Assembly (NCBI GenBank): GCA_966250335.1
Contig: CBINGZ010000008.1
Span: 1 to 64,000 of the forward strand
Length of the DNA stretch: 64,000 nt
Source of the DNA: OLB7 sp966250335
GTDB lineage: Bacteria; Bacteroidota; Ignavibacteria; OLB7
Direction: 5' to 3'
Shown: positions 35,120-43,011 of the stretch, piece after piece
Numbering within the stretch: position 1 is the first letter of the stretch
Layout: every line of letters starts with the position of its first letter
Translations under genes and position numbers: made by a program
The notes under the pieces: generated by a model
The model's database searches: none
What the model saw: the letters and a program-made list of their open reading frames with translations, nothing else
What the model was told of the DNA's origin: nothing

Positions 35120-35443
35120 ATGGATCAGATCGGTACCGTCGAACAGTTTTCACAACATCTCAACGAGCAGTTCCGCACCCCCGCGTCGGCTCCGCAGATA
35201 CCCTCGCTCGAACTGATGAGCGTGGAGGCCCAGACCCTCTCCGAGAAGGATGGGCGCCGGAAGGAGGTCGAGGCGGGAAGGATGCGGAATCCGTTCGTGC
35301 TCGTCTTCAAGGGGCCCGGCGAATGGATGCTGAACCAGATGATCCATACGCTGGAGCATGACGAGATGGGCACGCTGTCGCTGTTCCTTGCCCCGATGGG
35401 GAAGGACGAGAACGGGATCTACTACCAGGCGGTGGTGAACTGA
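35120..35443 (+). CDS. DUF6916-like small protein of the tail-collar locus
   Basis: A 107-residue cytosolic-looking protein with no signal peptide. The C-terminal half, NPFVLVFKGPGEWMLNQM followed by HDEMGTLSLFLAPMG and YYQAVVN, matches what I know of DUF6916, a small beta-rich family often encoded next to tail-collar (microcystin-dependent-protein-like) genes. It converges on the six collar genes and shares a bidirectional terminator with them. Its role is unknown; an assembly or chaperone-like partner of collar proteins is conceivable but not shown. Confidence 0.75.
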   Translation: MDQIGTVEQFSQHLNEQFRTPASAPQIPSLELMSVEAQTLSEKDGRRKEVEAGRMRNPFVLVFKGPGEWMLNQMIHTLEHDEMGTLSLFLAPMGKDENGIYYQAVVN

Positions 35444-35468
35444 TCGCGGCAGAGGGTCAGGAACGCAA

Positions 35469-35502
35469 AAAGGGAGGCGCAATGCGCCTCCCTTTCTTTT
35501 TT
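35469..35502. terminator. Bidirectional intrinsic terminator
   Basis: AAAGGGAGGCGC and GCGCCTCCCTTT form a perfect 12-bp stem with loop AAT, followed by CTTTTTTC on the plus strand and preceded by an A-run that serves the minus strand. It lies between the converging DUF6916 gene and the last collar gene. Confidence 0.9.
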
Positions 35503-35519
35503 CATCCGATCCCGTTACG

Positions 35520-36041
35520 CTAGTTTCTCGCCGGGAAGATCCCTTCCATGCAGATGATATAGTTGATCACGAGGTAGGGCATCAGGTTGTTGTGGGGCAT
35601 CCCTGAGCCCGAGACTCCCAATGCCATGATGTTCATCATGTCGGTCGGATTCGTCGACGTGTAGAGCGCCGTCCCTCCCGTCGGTTCCGCCGCCCAGATC
35701 ATGCCGGTCGGGGTCCCCTTGCTGCCCGGCTGATTGGTGGCCATCGGAGTATGGGTGTGCATGGGGATCTCCGTGATGATCAGCGTCAGAGCCTCCTCCC
35801 CCGCTTCCTGGCCGAGATCGTAGGGCTGAAGCCCCGGGCCCTGACCGGGACCGAGGGGGATACGTCCCCGCAGATCGGGGAGCGCGAAGGTGACCTTCCC
35901 GTCACCGCCGTAGGTGGTCCCCAGAATGGAGAAGAGAGCGGTGTTCTGTGCAATGCTCAAGAGCTGGCCCTGGCAGAGCGCCCAGCCCCGCGGGGCGAAG
36001 TTGCCCGCGAAGATCTTCACGATCCCGATATATTCGTCCAT
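35520..36041 (-). CDS. Phage tail collar domain protein, class A, module 1
   Basis: A 173-residue protein of the tail-collar (MDP, microcystin-dependent protein) family. It has the family start DEYIGIVKIFAGNFAPRGW, the core YGGDG..TFALPDLRGR near residue 60, a PMHTH motif where collar trimers often bind metal, and the closing MPYLVINYIICMEG. Class A is defined here by EPTGGTALYT plus GSGMPHNNL, shared with the protein at 37832-38353. ATG 36041 follows an AGGAG. No signal peptide is present, so export, if any, does not use Sec. It is last of three genes in module 1. Confidence 0.9.
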   Translation of the reverse strand: MDEYIGIVKIFAGNFAPRGWALCQGQLLSIAQNTALFSILGTTYGGDGKVTFALPDLRGRIPLGPGQGPGLQPYDLGQEAGEEALTLIITEIPMHTHTPMATNQPGSKGTPTGMIWAAEPTGGTALYTSTNPTDMMNIMALGVSGSGMPHNNLMPYLVINYIICMEGIFPARN

Positions 36042-36123
36042 TATGACTCCTATGAAATGTAGTTGATGTTGTTGACGAAGCAGGGCGTCGATACCCGAGG
36101 GGTCGACGCGGGACCGGAATCGA

Positions 36124-36645
36124 TCAGTTTCTTGAGGGGAAGTATCCCTGCAGGCAGATGATGTACGTGATGGCCAGGTACGGCTGCATGTTCTGGTGCG
36201 GCTGGTTGCCCCCCGACATACCGATCGCCGCAGGGTTCATCGTCGTATCGGGGTTGTTGGCGGAATAGATGAAGGTGACCGCCTGCGGTTCCTTCCCCCA
36301 CACGGCCCCGGTGGGATCGGCCAAACTGCTGTCCTGGTTCGAGGCCATGACCAGATGGTTGTGCGGCGGGAGGTTAGAATTATTCAGCGTGACCGTCTCG
36401 GTCCCGGCCGCCTCGCCGAGAACATGGGTACTGAGACCGGGCCCCTGTCCCGCCCCCATGGCCGCGCGGCCGCGAAAATCGGGGAGAGCGAACGTCGTGA
36501 TCCCGTCGCCGCCGTACGTGGTACCCAGGATGGCGAAAAGGGCCTGGTTCTGTGCGATGGCAAGGAGCTGCCCGTTGCAGAACGCCCACCCCTTCGGAGC
36601 GAAATTGCCGCCGAAGACCTTGACAATGCCTATATACTCGTCCAT
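36124..36645 (-). CDS. Phage tail collar domain protein, class B, module 1
   Basis: A 173-residue tail-collar protein with DEYIGIVKVFGGNFAPKGW, YGGDGITTFALPDFRGR, a PPHNH motif and the closing MQPYLAITYIICLQG. Class B features WGKE followed by TFIYS and DTTM, matching the gene at 38430-38981. ATG 36645 has AGGAG at ideal spacing. The 140-base gap to the upstream gene contains a segment homologous to that before the class B gene in module 2, showing the duplication included spacers. Confidence 0.9.
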   Translation of the reverse strand: MDEYIGIVKVFGGNFAPKGWAFCNGQLLAIAQNQALFAILGTTYGGDGITTFALPDFRGRAAMGAGQGPGLSTHVLGEAAGTETVTLNNSNLPPHNHLVMASNQDSSLADPTGAVWGKEPQAVTFIYSANNPDTTMNPAAIGMSGGNQPHQNMQPYLAITYIICLQGYFPSRN

Positions 36646-36785
36646 GAGTCTCCTGAATGATTATACGATGATAGAGTGCGATGTGGGAGCCGACCCGCGC
36701 CGACCCTTTCGGATCGCGGAGGCCGGTTGATGGAACCGCCTTGCAGGCCTTCGGGGATCGCTCACCGACGGCCCTGCCGGACGCA

Positions 36786-37307
36786 TCAGTTCTGCGAGGG
36801 GAAGAGCCCTTCCAGGCAGATGATGAAGCTGATGCCGAGATACGGCTGCATGTTGTCGTGCGGCTGGCTCCCTCCGGCCGCGCCGATCGCACGGGGACTC
36901 ATCGCCGTATTCGGCGCCTGATCCGAAAACTGCAACGTGCTGCCGGTCGCTTCGGTGGCCCAGAGATTTCCCCCCGGAGTGGCCTTGTCGGAGACCGCGG
37001 TGACCGCGCTCGCCAGATGGGTGTGAGCGGGCATGCTGGTGGTGAGGAGGGTGACGGTCTCCACTCCCGATGCCTCCCCCAGCACGCGGTTCGTCAATCC
37101 CTTTCCCTGGCCCGGCCCGATCGGCGTGCGGCCGCGCAGGTCGGGGAGACCGAAGGTGGTCACGCCGTCGCCGCCGTAGGTGGTCCCCAGAATGGCGTAG
37201 AGAGCCTCGTTCTGCGCGATCGACATGAGCTGCCCGTTGCAGTACGCCCAGCCTCTCGGCGCGAAATTGCCGGCGAAAATCTTCACGATTCCTATGAATT
37301 CATCCAT
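36786..37307 (-). CDS. Phage tail collar domain protein, class C, module 1
   Basis: A 173-residue tail-collar protein, first gene of module 1. It shows DEFIGIVKIFAGNFAPRGW, YGGDGVTTFGLPDLRGR, a PAHTH motif and MQPYLGISFIICLEG. Class C features are NLWATE, PNTAMS and GGSQPHDN, shared with the gene at 39111-39638. ATG 37307 follows GAGGAG. Transcription probably starts near 37521, leaving a leader of about 210 bases. Confidence 0.9.
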   Translation of the reverse strand: MDEFIGIVKIFAGNFAPRGWAYCNGQLMSIAQNEALYAILGTTYGGDGVTTFGLPDLRGRTPIGPGQGKGLTNRVLGEASGVETVTLLTTSMPAHTHLASAVTAVSDKATPGGNLWATEATGSTLQFSDQAPNTAMSPRAIGAAGGSQPHDNMQPYLGISFIICLEGLFPSQN

Positions 37308-37620
37308 AAGACTCCTCAGAGAGAATGTATGATGACGGATGCGGAAACAAGGTCCCGGCCCGGACGGACGCGACCTGTTGCCCTGGTAGTGCGTCGATAT
37401 GAGAATGAGATCGGACGGATGGTGTACAGCGTATCGGGAAATCGGTCATGCGACACGGTTGCGGCGTCGACGGTATCGGCCCCTTCAACCATGCCGGGAC
37501 GTTGGTTCATCCACCCCTTCACGGCCGCAAACTTACGGAACACACTGTAAAATATCGCGCCGTTCACGTCAGGAATCGATATTTTATTTGCGTGAAGCTC
37601 GATTCTCCGCCGGCAGCACC
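37308..37620 (-). promoter_or_regulatory. Promoter and long leader of collar module 1
   Basis: On the minus strand TAAGTTTG (37535 to 37528) matches the Bacteroidota -7 box inside CCGTAAGTTTG. Upstream AAAATATCGATT and a CGATAT element, and downstream about 210 bases of leader, match the region before module 2 (39639-39925). A minus-strand frame crosses the leader and stops at the ribosome binding site, but its product has no family resemblance and is not kept open in module 2. Confidence 0.6.
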
Positions 37621-37831
37621 GGAGTTCCGGCCCGGAATCGAGCCGCCCGACCGACCGTACGCGGCGGCCCCTCCTGATCCGGAAGCGATATTTTTGCGCC
37701 GGGGGGATATCACGACCCAACATATCGTTCTCGGACCTGCTCGAAACGGGATTTCTCGTGGGAGGGAACAACGGGAAACGGACGGTATGACCGATGCCGC
37801 CCGTTACCTTCTCATCGGATCGGCAAGCGAT
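37621..37831. other. Spacer between the two collar modules
   Basis: Nothing recognisable. It lies downstream of module 2 and upstream of the module 1 promoter, and no clear terminator hairpin was found. Confidence 0.4.
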
Positions 37832-38353
37832 CTATGGTCGTTGCGGGTAGAGCCCCTCTACGCAGATGATGTAGTTGATCCCCAGGTACGGCTGAAGGTT
37901 CCAGTGCCTCAGGCCGCTGCCGGTCATCTCCATCGCCGTTTCATTCATCTCCCCGTTCGGGACGGCATGTGTGTAGAGTCCCGTCCCTCCCGTCGGTTCC
38001 ATCGCCCAGACGCAATTGCCGGGCGTTGTCCGGTGGGCCGGCCCGTCATAGGCCAACGCCACATGCTTGTGCACGGGGAGCTGCTCAACGGTCAGCGCGA
38101 CCGACTCGATTCCCCCGGTGTGGCCGGGAGGGTAGAATGGGAAGACCGCCCCCCCTGTCGATCCGACGGGAACACGTCCCCGCAGGTCGGGAAGCGCGAA
38201 CGTCGCCGTTCCGTTCCCCCCGTAGATGTTGCCGATAATGGAGTAGAGAGCCTGGTACTGCCAGACGTTCAGGATCTGTCCATGACAGAAGAGCCAGTTC
38301 GCCGGCGCGAAGTTTCCCGGGAACGTCATCATGAATCCGATGATACCTTGCAT
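37832..38353 (-). CDS. Phage tail collar domain protein, class A, module 2
   Basis: A 173-residue collar protein starting MQGIIGFMMTFPGNFAPANW. ATG 38353 is chosen by family alignment and an AGGA nine bases upstream; the open frame continues to 38740 without similarity. It has YGGNGTATFALPDLRGR, a PVHKH motif, class A signatures EPTGGTGLYT and GSGLRHWNL, and the end LQPYLGINYIICVEG. Upstream CAACATCAAC...TTCA.AGGA also occurs before the class A gene of module 1. It has diverged more than the module 1 copies in the GQGPGL-type region (GSTGGAVFPF). Confidence 0.88.
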   Translation of the reverse strand: MQGIIGFMMTFPGNFAPANWLFCHGQILNVWQYQALYSIIGNIYGGNGTATFALPDLRGRVPVGSTGGAVFPFYPPGHTGGIESVALTVEQLPVHKHVALAYDGPAHRTTPGNCVWAMEPTGGTGLYTHAVPNGEMNETAMEMTGSGLRHWNLQPYLGINYIICVEGLYPQRP

Positions 38354-38429
38354 ATACGTCCTGTGAATTGCCGTTGATGTTGTGAAAGGAAGAGAGGCGG
38401 CGATACCGGGTATCGTCGTGCGATAAAGT

Positions 38430-38981
38430 CTACGGGTGTTCGGGCAGTTCCATCCCCTGTACGGCGATGATATAACGGACCACCAGAAACGGCTGCATAT
38501 TCTCATGCGGGACACTCTCATTCCCACGCTCCCCCCCCGTCGTACTGACGGCGCTGGAACGCATGGTCGTATCGGCCTTTGCATCGGAATAGAGGAAGGT
38601 GATCCCCTGAGCTTCCTTCCCCCATACGGCCCCCGCAGGGTCCCTCTGATCGGCAGGATGCGACGAGGCATGGAACCTATGTTTATGCGCGGGTAGATCC
38701 CCCGGTAAGAGTCGGACCGTCTCCTCCCCTCCCGTTTCACCGGCCTGGTAGCCTTTCACACGGTTTCCCTGCCCGGCGCCGACGGCCACCCGGCCGCGGA
38801 GATCGGGGAGCGCGAACGTGGTCGTTCCGTTGCCGCCGTAGACTGTGCCCAGAATGGAGTAGAGCTCCCGGTACTCGTTGATCAGCAGAAGCTGCCCCTC
38901 GCACGGCAGCCACCCTTTCGGAACGAAGGCGCCCGCGAAGAGCTTGATGACCCCTGTATAACGGCTGTAGTACTCCGCCAT
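38430..38981 (-). CDS. Phage tail collar domain protein, class B, module 2
   Basis: A 183-residue collar protein starting MAEYYSRYTGVIKLFAGAFVPKGW. ATG 38981 has AGGAG seven bases upstream; the longer frame to 39101 is rejected. Core YGGNGTTTFALPDLRGR, motif PAHKH, and class B signatures WGKE, TFLYS and DTTM match the gene at 36124. Its C-terminus differs from the others: it ends ...YIIAVQGMELPEHP instead of YIICxxG, having lost the conserved Cys near the end. Confidence 0.88.
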   Translation of the reverse strand: MAEYYSRYTGVIKLFAGAFVPKGWLPCEGQLLLINEYRELYSILGTVYGGNGTTTFALPDLRGRVAVGAGQGNRVKGYQAGETGGEETVRLLPGDLPAHKHRFHASSHPADQRDPAGAVWGKEAQGITFLYSDAKADTTMRSSAVSTTGGERGNESVPHENMQPFLVVRYIIAVQGMELPEHP

Positions 38982-39110
38982 GAATCTCCTGAATGATAAT
39001 CGATGATGGAATGGAGCGTGGAATACCGACCCCTCCGCATCGGAAGGATCGGCAAAACGGACATCCGGCAGACCTCCGCCGGAACCTGTGAGCGCCGACA
39101 CCGGGGGCCG

Positions 39111-39638
39111 TCAGCTCCGTATCGGATAGAGTCCCGTGACGCAGATGATATACTGCAGAACCAGGTACGGCTGCCGGTTCTCGTGCGGCTGATTTCCCCC
39201 GCTGGGGCCGATGGTGGTAACCGACATCTGCGTGTTCGGCTCCCTGTCCGCATACATCATCGTGGCGTTGTTCGTTTCCCTGGCCCAGAGGTTGTTGATC
39301 GGGCTGGCCCTGATGGCCGCCTGTGCGACCCCTCGTACCGCATGGGTATGGGGCGGCATCTGGTCGATCGTAAGGATGACGCTATCCGCTCCCCCCTTCT
39401 CTCCCAGCCTGCGGTCATGCAGATTCGCCCCCTTTCCCGCGCCGATCGGCACGCGCGCCCGCAGATCCGGAAGGGCAAAGGTGCTGATGCCGTCGCCGCC
39501 GTACGTGGCCCCCAGAATGGAGTAGAGAGCCGGATGCTCCGGGATATACATGAGCCGTCCGTCGCAGAACTCCCAGTTGTAGGGCGCGAAGGTTCCCGCG
39601 AAGAGATAGATGCTTCCGATAACTTCGATATCATCCAT
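39111..39638 (-). CDS. Phage tail collar domain protein, class C, module 2
   Basis: A 175-residue collar protein, first gene of module 2. It starts MDDIEVIGSIYLFAGTFAPYNW at ATG 39638, preceded by a perfect AGGAGG. It shows YGGDGISTFALPDLRAR, a PPHTH motif, class C signatures NLWARE, PNTQMS and GGNQPHEN, and the end YLVLQYIICVTG. The frame stays open upstream of the ATG, but the family start and ribosome binding site fix the true start. Confidence 0.88.
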   Translation of the reverse strand: MDDIEVIGSIYLFAGTFAPYNWEFCDGRLMYIPEHPALYSILGATYGGDGISTFALPDLRARVPIGAGKGANLHDRRLGEKGGADSVILTIDQMPPHTHAVRGVAQAAIRASPINNLWARETNNATMMYADREPNTQMSVTTIGPSGGNQPHENRQPYLVLQYIICVTGLYPIRS

Positions 39639-39966
39639 GAGCCTCCTCAGAATAGAATGTATGATGACAGAGATGGAAACAAGGCGCAGGCCCGGACGAA
39701 ACCGGCCCGGCGCGACAAGCATATCACAATACAAGTTCAGGTGGACGACATGCGACGTAGCGGGAAATCGAACAAGCGGGAGTGTAGCGGCAACGACGGC
39801 TCCCCCTCTGCCGAACGTATGCCGATACGTTCATCCACCCTCCTCATTGTGTCAAACTTACGGAACACTTTGTGATATATCGTGCCGTTTGATTCGAAAT
39901 CGATATTTTCTTTCCGTGAACTCCGGCAATACGCATCGCATCACGACCGATCTACAACCGCACGTC
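39639..39966. promoter_or_regulatory. Divergent control region: module 2 promoter/leader and HEXXH gene upstream region
   Basis: On the minus strand TAAGTTTG (39859 to 39852) in CCGTAAGTTTG matches the module 1 promoter base for base, as do GTGTTCC just before it, CGATAT and AAAATATCGATT farther upstream, and GTTCATCCACCC (plus-strand reading) just downstream. The leader of about 205 bases is homologous to that of module 1, including GTATGATGAC near the start codon. The plus strand leads to the HEXXH gene at 39967, for which no promoter box is evident. Confidence 0.6.
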
Positions 39967-40461
39967 ATGGAAACAACGGCCCGCATCGTCGAATTTCTCA
40001 ATACGATAGGAATCCCCACCCTCCAGGCGACCATCGAGGAGCCTACCTTCCTCCCCGGCCTGCGGGTCAGAGGGGGGACGCTGGAATACGACCCGTCACG
40101 GTTGACGTATCCCGGCGATCTGCTCCACGAGGCGGGACATCTGGCGGTGCTCCCGGCCCGGCTCAGGGGATTGACCGAGGACGATATGGTCGCCCCGGAA
40201 GGAGCGCTGGGCCCCCCGCTCGAGATCGAGGCGATCGCCTGGTCGTACGCGGCGATCCTTCATCTCCGTCTCGATCCCAGGATCGTCTTCCATCAGGGAG
40301 GATATCACGGGGCGTCCGAACCTCTCCTCGCCTCCTTCGGCATGGGGGTCTTCATAGGGCTGGAGAACATGAGAGCGGCCGGTATGACGGCGCTGGGAGA
40401 GGAGGCGGCCCGGCTCGGCGTTCCCCCCTACCCCCACATGATCCGCTGGCTGCGGGATTAG
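39967..40461 (+). CDS. HEXXH-containing putative metalloprotease or metal-binding protein
   Basis: A 164-residue soluble protein. The motif LLHEAGHLAVLP gives a zinc signature His54-Glu55-x-x-His58, and EIEAIAWSY (Glu86/Glu88) could supply the third ligand of a gluzincin-like site. The family is not one I can name, and it is small for a protease. It is divergent from the collar genes and lies 28 bases before the hydroxylase gene, so the two are probably one unit. Role in processing or checking collar proteins is only an inference from position. Confidence 0.75.
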   Translation: METTARIVEFLNTIGIPTLQATIEEPTFLPGLRVRGGTLEYDPSRLTYPGDLLHEAGHLAVLPARLRGLTEDDMVAPEGALGPPLEIEAIAWSYAAILHLRLDPRIVFHQGGYHGASEPLLASFGMGVFIGLENMRAAGMTALGEEAARLGVPPYPHMIRWLRD

Positions 40462-40489
40462 AAGCTGCACACCTATAACGAATCGCGAT

Positions 40490-41056
40490 ATGATTACGAC
40501 CGACATTCTCAGATTCCCCTTCACGTTCGACGTCGACCGCCTCAGAGCGGATCTGGCCGCCCTCCCCCCCGACGGATGGGTGCGGCATTTCAACACCGCG
40601 ATCTATTCGGGCGAGTGGAGCGGCGTATCCCTCAGATCGGTCGGCGGCTCGACGGCGATCTATCCCGATCCCTCGGCAAGGGATCGCTACGAGGCGACGG
40701 CGATCCTGGGGAGCCTCCCCTACATCAGCGAGGTCCTTGCGGGGTTCCGGTGCAACCTCTTCTCGGTCCGCCTGCTGAAGCTGGGGCCGGGGGCGAGCGT
40801 GCGCGAGCACCGGGACTTCTTCCAGGATGACGAGATCCGCGTTCATATCCCGATCGTCTCCGGTCCCGGCGTCGGGTTCTATCTGGATGGGGAGCAGGTG
40901 GTGATGGGAGAGGGGGAATGCTGGTATATGAACTTCAACAGACCGCACCGCGTGGAAAACAACGGCGACTCCGACCGGATCCACCTTGTGGTCGATTGCG
41001 AGGTGAACGACTGGATCAGAAGCCTCTTCCCTCCCGAGGAGATCGAAGCCGCGTAA
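40490..41056 (+). CDS. Aspartyl/asparaginyl beta-hydroxylase family protein
   Basis: A 188-residue soluble protein of the AspH/Fe(II)-2-oxoglutarate oxygenase fold. The likely iron ligands are His107 (VREHRDF) and His153 (RPHRVEN). Arg117/His119 (EIRVHIPI) and Arg163 (DRIHLVVD) fit the 2-oxoglutarate-binding positions. The whole order HxD, RxHIP, GECWYMNFNRPHRVEN, RIHLVVD matches the family. It probably hydroxylates an Asp, Asn or other side chain in a protein; nearby collar or repeat proteins rich in Asp/Asn are candidate substrates (inferred). Co-transcribed with the HEXXH gene. Confidence 0.88.
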   Translation: MITTDILRFPFTFDVDRLRADLAALPPDGWVRHFNTAIYSGEWSGVSLRSVGGSTAIYPDPSARDRYEATAILGSLPYISEVLAGFRCNLFSVRLLKLGPGASVREHRDFFQDDEIRVHIPIVSGPGVGFYLDGEQVVMGEGECWYMNFNRPHRVENNGDSDRIHLVVDCEVNDWIRSLFPPEEIEAA

Positions 41057-41109
41057 CCGGCGGCGAGCTCGCTGACAGGGAACCGGCGCCGACAACGGCC
41101 GACAACGAA

Positions 41110-41142
41110 GAAGGGGTGAACGGATATTCCGTCCACCCCTTC
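41110..41142. terminator. Bidirectional terminator hairpin
   Basis: GAAGGGGTG (41110-41118) pairs with CACCCCTTC (41134-41142), with ACGG/CCGT pairing inside. It lies between the converging hydroxylase and IPT lipoprotein genes. Confidence 0.75.
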
Positions 41143-41167
41143 CGTTCCATCGCATCGAATCGCGATT

Positions 41168-42109
41168 CTATCGCAGGATGATCCGGATCTGCGCGTCCGG
41201 GTTATCGTAGAAGACCCGGCGCACGACACTGGAGACGGTGACCTGCACCAGCTTGGCGCCGCGCTCCTCCAGGTAGTACTGGCTGTCGTAGGTGATCGCG
41301 CCGTCCAGGCTCGCCTCGATCGTCGCCGCGTCCATCTCCACCACCAGGGAGCCGTCGGAGGCGACCGTGTAGGGGATGTTGCTGGCGCTGAGCTTGAGGT
41401 AGATCAGGAACTTCTCGAACCTGGCGGCCGTGGAATCGCCCGTCGTCTGCTCGCGCGTCATCGTGAACGACCTCACCATCTTCGCCGCCGTATCGAGCGT
41501 TATCTCGGTCAGCGATACGCCGTCCCCGGCGTCGAACGTCAGCTTCTGGCCGCTCACGCCGTTCATGCAGTTCTCCCCCGTGGCCCTGTTCACCGTGATC
41601 GCCGTGGTAAGCTTGTAGAGTCCGCTATCGGAGGTCGTGGATGGGGCGCCGTCCTCGGCGTAGGTGGAGTCGGTCTCGATGAGCGCCAGGATATTGTTCA
41701 GCATCACCACCGCCTCCTTGTAGACAGCCACCCCCGTAACCACGGTAAAGGTGCCGGGAGCCGTCGTCTCCTTGCTCCCCACATGGACCTCGATCTCACC
41801 CCCCGTCCCCTTCTCGACCTCGGCGACGATACGGGTGGGAGCCACGGAGATGAGCTTGAGATCATCGTTCCCGAGATGCACCTCGATCTTGGAGGCGTCG
41901 GAACCGAAGCCCGAACCCTCGATGGTGATCCTTGTCCCCACCGGACCGCACGTCGGCGAGAAGGAATCGGCCTTCGGCGTCAGCGTCGTGGTCGTATCGG
42001 TTTTCGTGGTATCCGATGGGTCCTTCGGATCGGCGGGATTGGATTCATCGCCGCACGACATGAGCAGGAATGCGGCGAAGAATGCCGGAAGAAGGAAACG
42101 TCGAATCAT
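41168..42109 (-). CDS. IPT/TIG-domain lipoprotein
   Basis: A 313-residue lipoprotein. ATG 42109 has GGAG upstream and leads a signal peptide MIRRFLLPAFFAAFLLMSC with the lipobox Cys at 19. After a Thr/Asp linker, an IPT/TIG immunoglobulin-like domain covers about residues 46-120 (SFSPTCGPVGTRITIEGSGFG). The remaining 190 residues are unassigned and beta-rich. It is likely a surface or periplasmic binding protein; no ligand can be named. Its upstream ATCATGCATTC phrase resembles leaders of the collar genes. Confidence 0.8.
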   Translation of the reverse strand: MIRRFLLPAFFAAFLLMSCGDESNPADPKDPSDTTKTDTTTTLTPKADSFSPTCGPVGTRITIEGSGFGSDASKIEVHLGNDDLKLISVAPTRIVAEVEKGTGGEIEVHVGSKETTAPGTFTVVTGVAVYKEAVVMLNNILALIETDSTYAEDGAPSTTSDSGLYKLTTAITVNRATGENCMNGVSGQKLTFDAGDGVSLTEITLDTAAKMVRSFTMTREQTTGDSTAARFEKFLIYLKLSASNIPYTVASDGSLVVEMDAATIEASLDGAITYDSQYYLEERGAKLVQVTVSSVVRRVFYDNPDAQIRIILR

Positions 42110-42173
42110 GGGTACTCCGTATTGAAATGAATGCATGATAGGGTCCGAGTCAGGGGGACGCCCCCCGGCATGC

Positions 42174-42920
42174 TCAATGCCGGGCGACGCCGCCGTCCAC
42201 GTTGATCGTCTGACCGGTAATGATCGACGAATCGGGGGAGGCGAGGAACGCCACCACCTCGGCGATGTCGTCGGGCTCGTCGGCGCGCTGCACCGCCTGA
42301 TGCGGCAGCAGATGTTCCAGGATGCTTCCGACCAGCTTCTCGTTGGAGGGACGCTGGGTCGCGGTAAGCCCCACCGTGACGGCGTTCGCCGTGATCCCGT
42401 ACTTCCCCACCTCGCTCGCCAGCGAGCGGACGAAGCCGACCACCCCCATCTTGGAGGTCACGTAGTGGACAAGGTAGGGGGTGCCGAGCCAGATCGTATC
42501 GGAACTCAAAGCAATAATCCTGCCGTAACCCCTCTCCTTCATGGCGGGGAGGACATATTTCGTGGTCAGGAAGAGACTGTCCAGGTTGACGGTGAGCATC
42601 TTCCTCCAGTCGTCGAACGAGATAAGCTCGAACGGCTCCTCATGATAGTAGCCGACGTTGTTGACGAGGATGTCGATCCGGCCGAACCGCTCGATCGTCT
42701 TCCTCACCATCTCCCTGACCTGCTCCTCGCTTGTGACGTCCGCGCTGATGGCGGCGATCTCTCCCCCCATCTCCTCCACCCCCTGCATCGCCTCGCGGGC
42801 GTCGGCGATGTCGGCGATCATGATGCGTGCCCCCTCGCGTGCAAGGCGGCGGCAGAATGCCTGCCCGTTTCCGACGGCGGCGCCGGTGACGATTGCGACT
42901 CTATCCTTCAGTCGTTCCAT
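42174..42920 (-). CDS. Short-chain dehydrogenase/reductase (classical SDR)
   Basis: A 248-residue NAD(P)-dependent oxidoreductase. The cofactor loop TGAAVGNG (residues 12-19) is a variant of TGxxxGxG. NNVG (87-90) replaces the usual NNAG. Catalytic Ser139/140, Tyr153 and Lys157 (YVTSK) are present, as is the DGG near the end. Asp37 after the second strand suggests NAD rather than NADP. Substrate cannot be deduced. It stands between a lipoprotein and an ABC permease with no pathway partners. Confidence 0.9.
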   Translation of the reverse strand: MERLKDRVAIVTGAAVGNGQAFCRRLAREGARIMIADIADAREAMQGVEEMGGEIAAISADVTSEEQVREMVRKTIERFGRIDILVNNVGYYHEEPFELISFDDWRKMLTVNLDSLFLTTKYVLPAMKERGYGRIIALSSDTIWLGTPYLVHYVTSKMGVVGFVRSLASEVGKYGITANAVTVGLTATQRPSNEKLVGSILEHLLPHQAVQRADEPDDIAEVVAFLASPDSSIITGQTINVDGGVARH

Positions 42921-43011
42921 GTTCCTCGTTGCGTTCCTGATGCGATGTGACCGGTTCGAAGCTGCCGAATATACGGCATGCCGGACCCTCCGGCGCTATG
43001 CGCGACCGACG

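Noticed and set aside
37316..37552. Leader-encoded protein sharing VS.SVIIHS with the frame upstream of 39638
   Set aside because: The match follows DNA conservation of the leader; start, stop and frame relation to the next gene differ between the two copies.
35520..39638. Prophage remnant
   Set aside because: Only collar-domain genes are present; there are no capsid, portal, terminase, sheath, lysis or integrase genes, and the trio is duplicated with its own host-type promoters.
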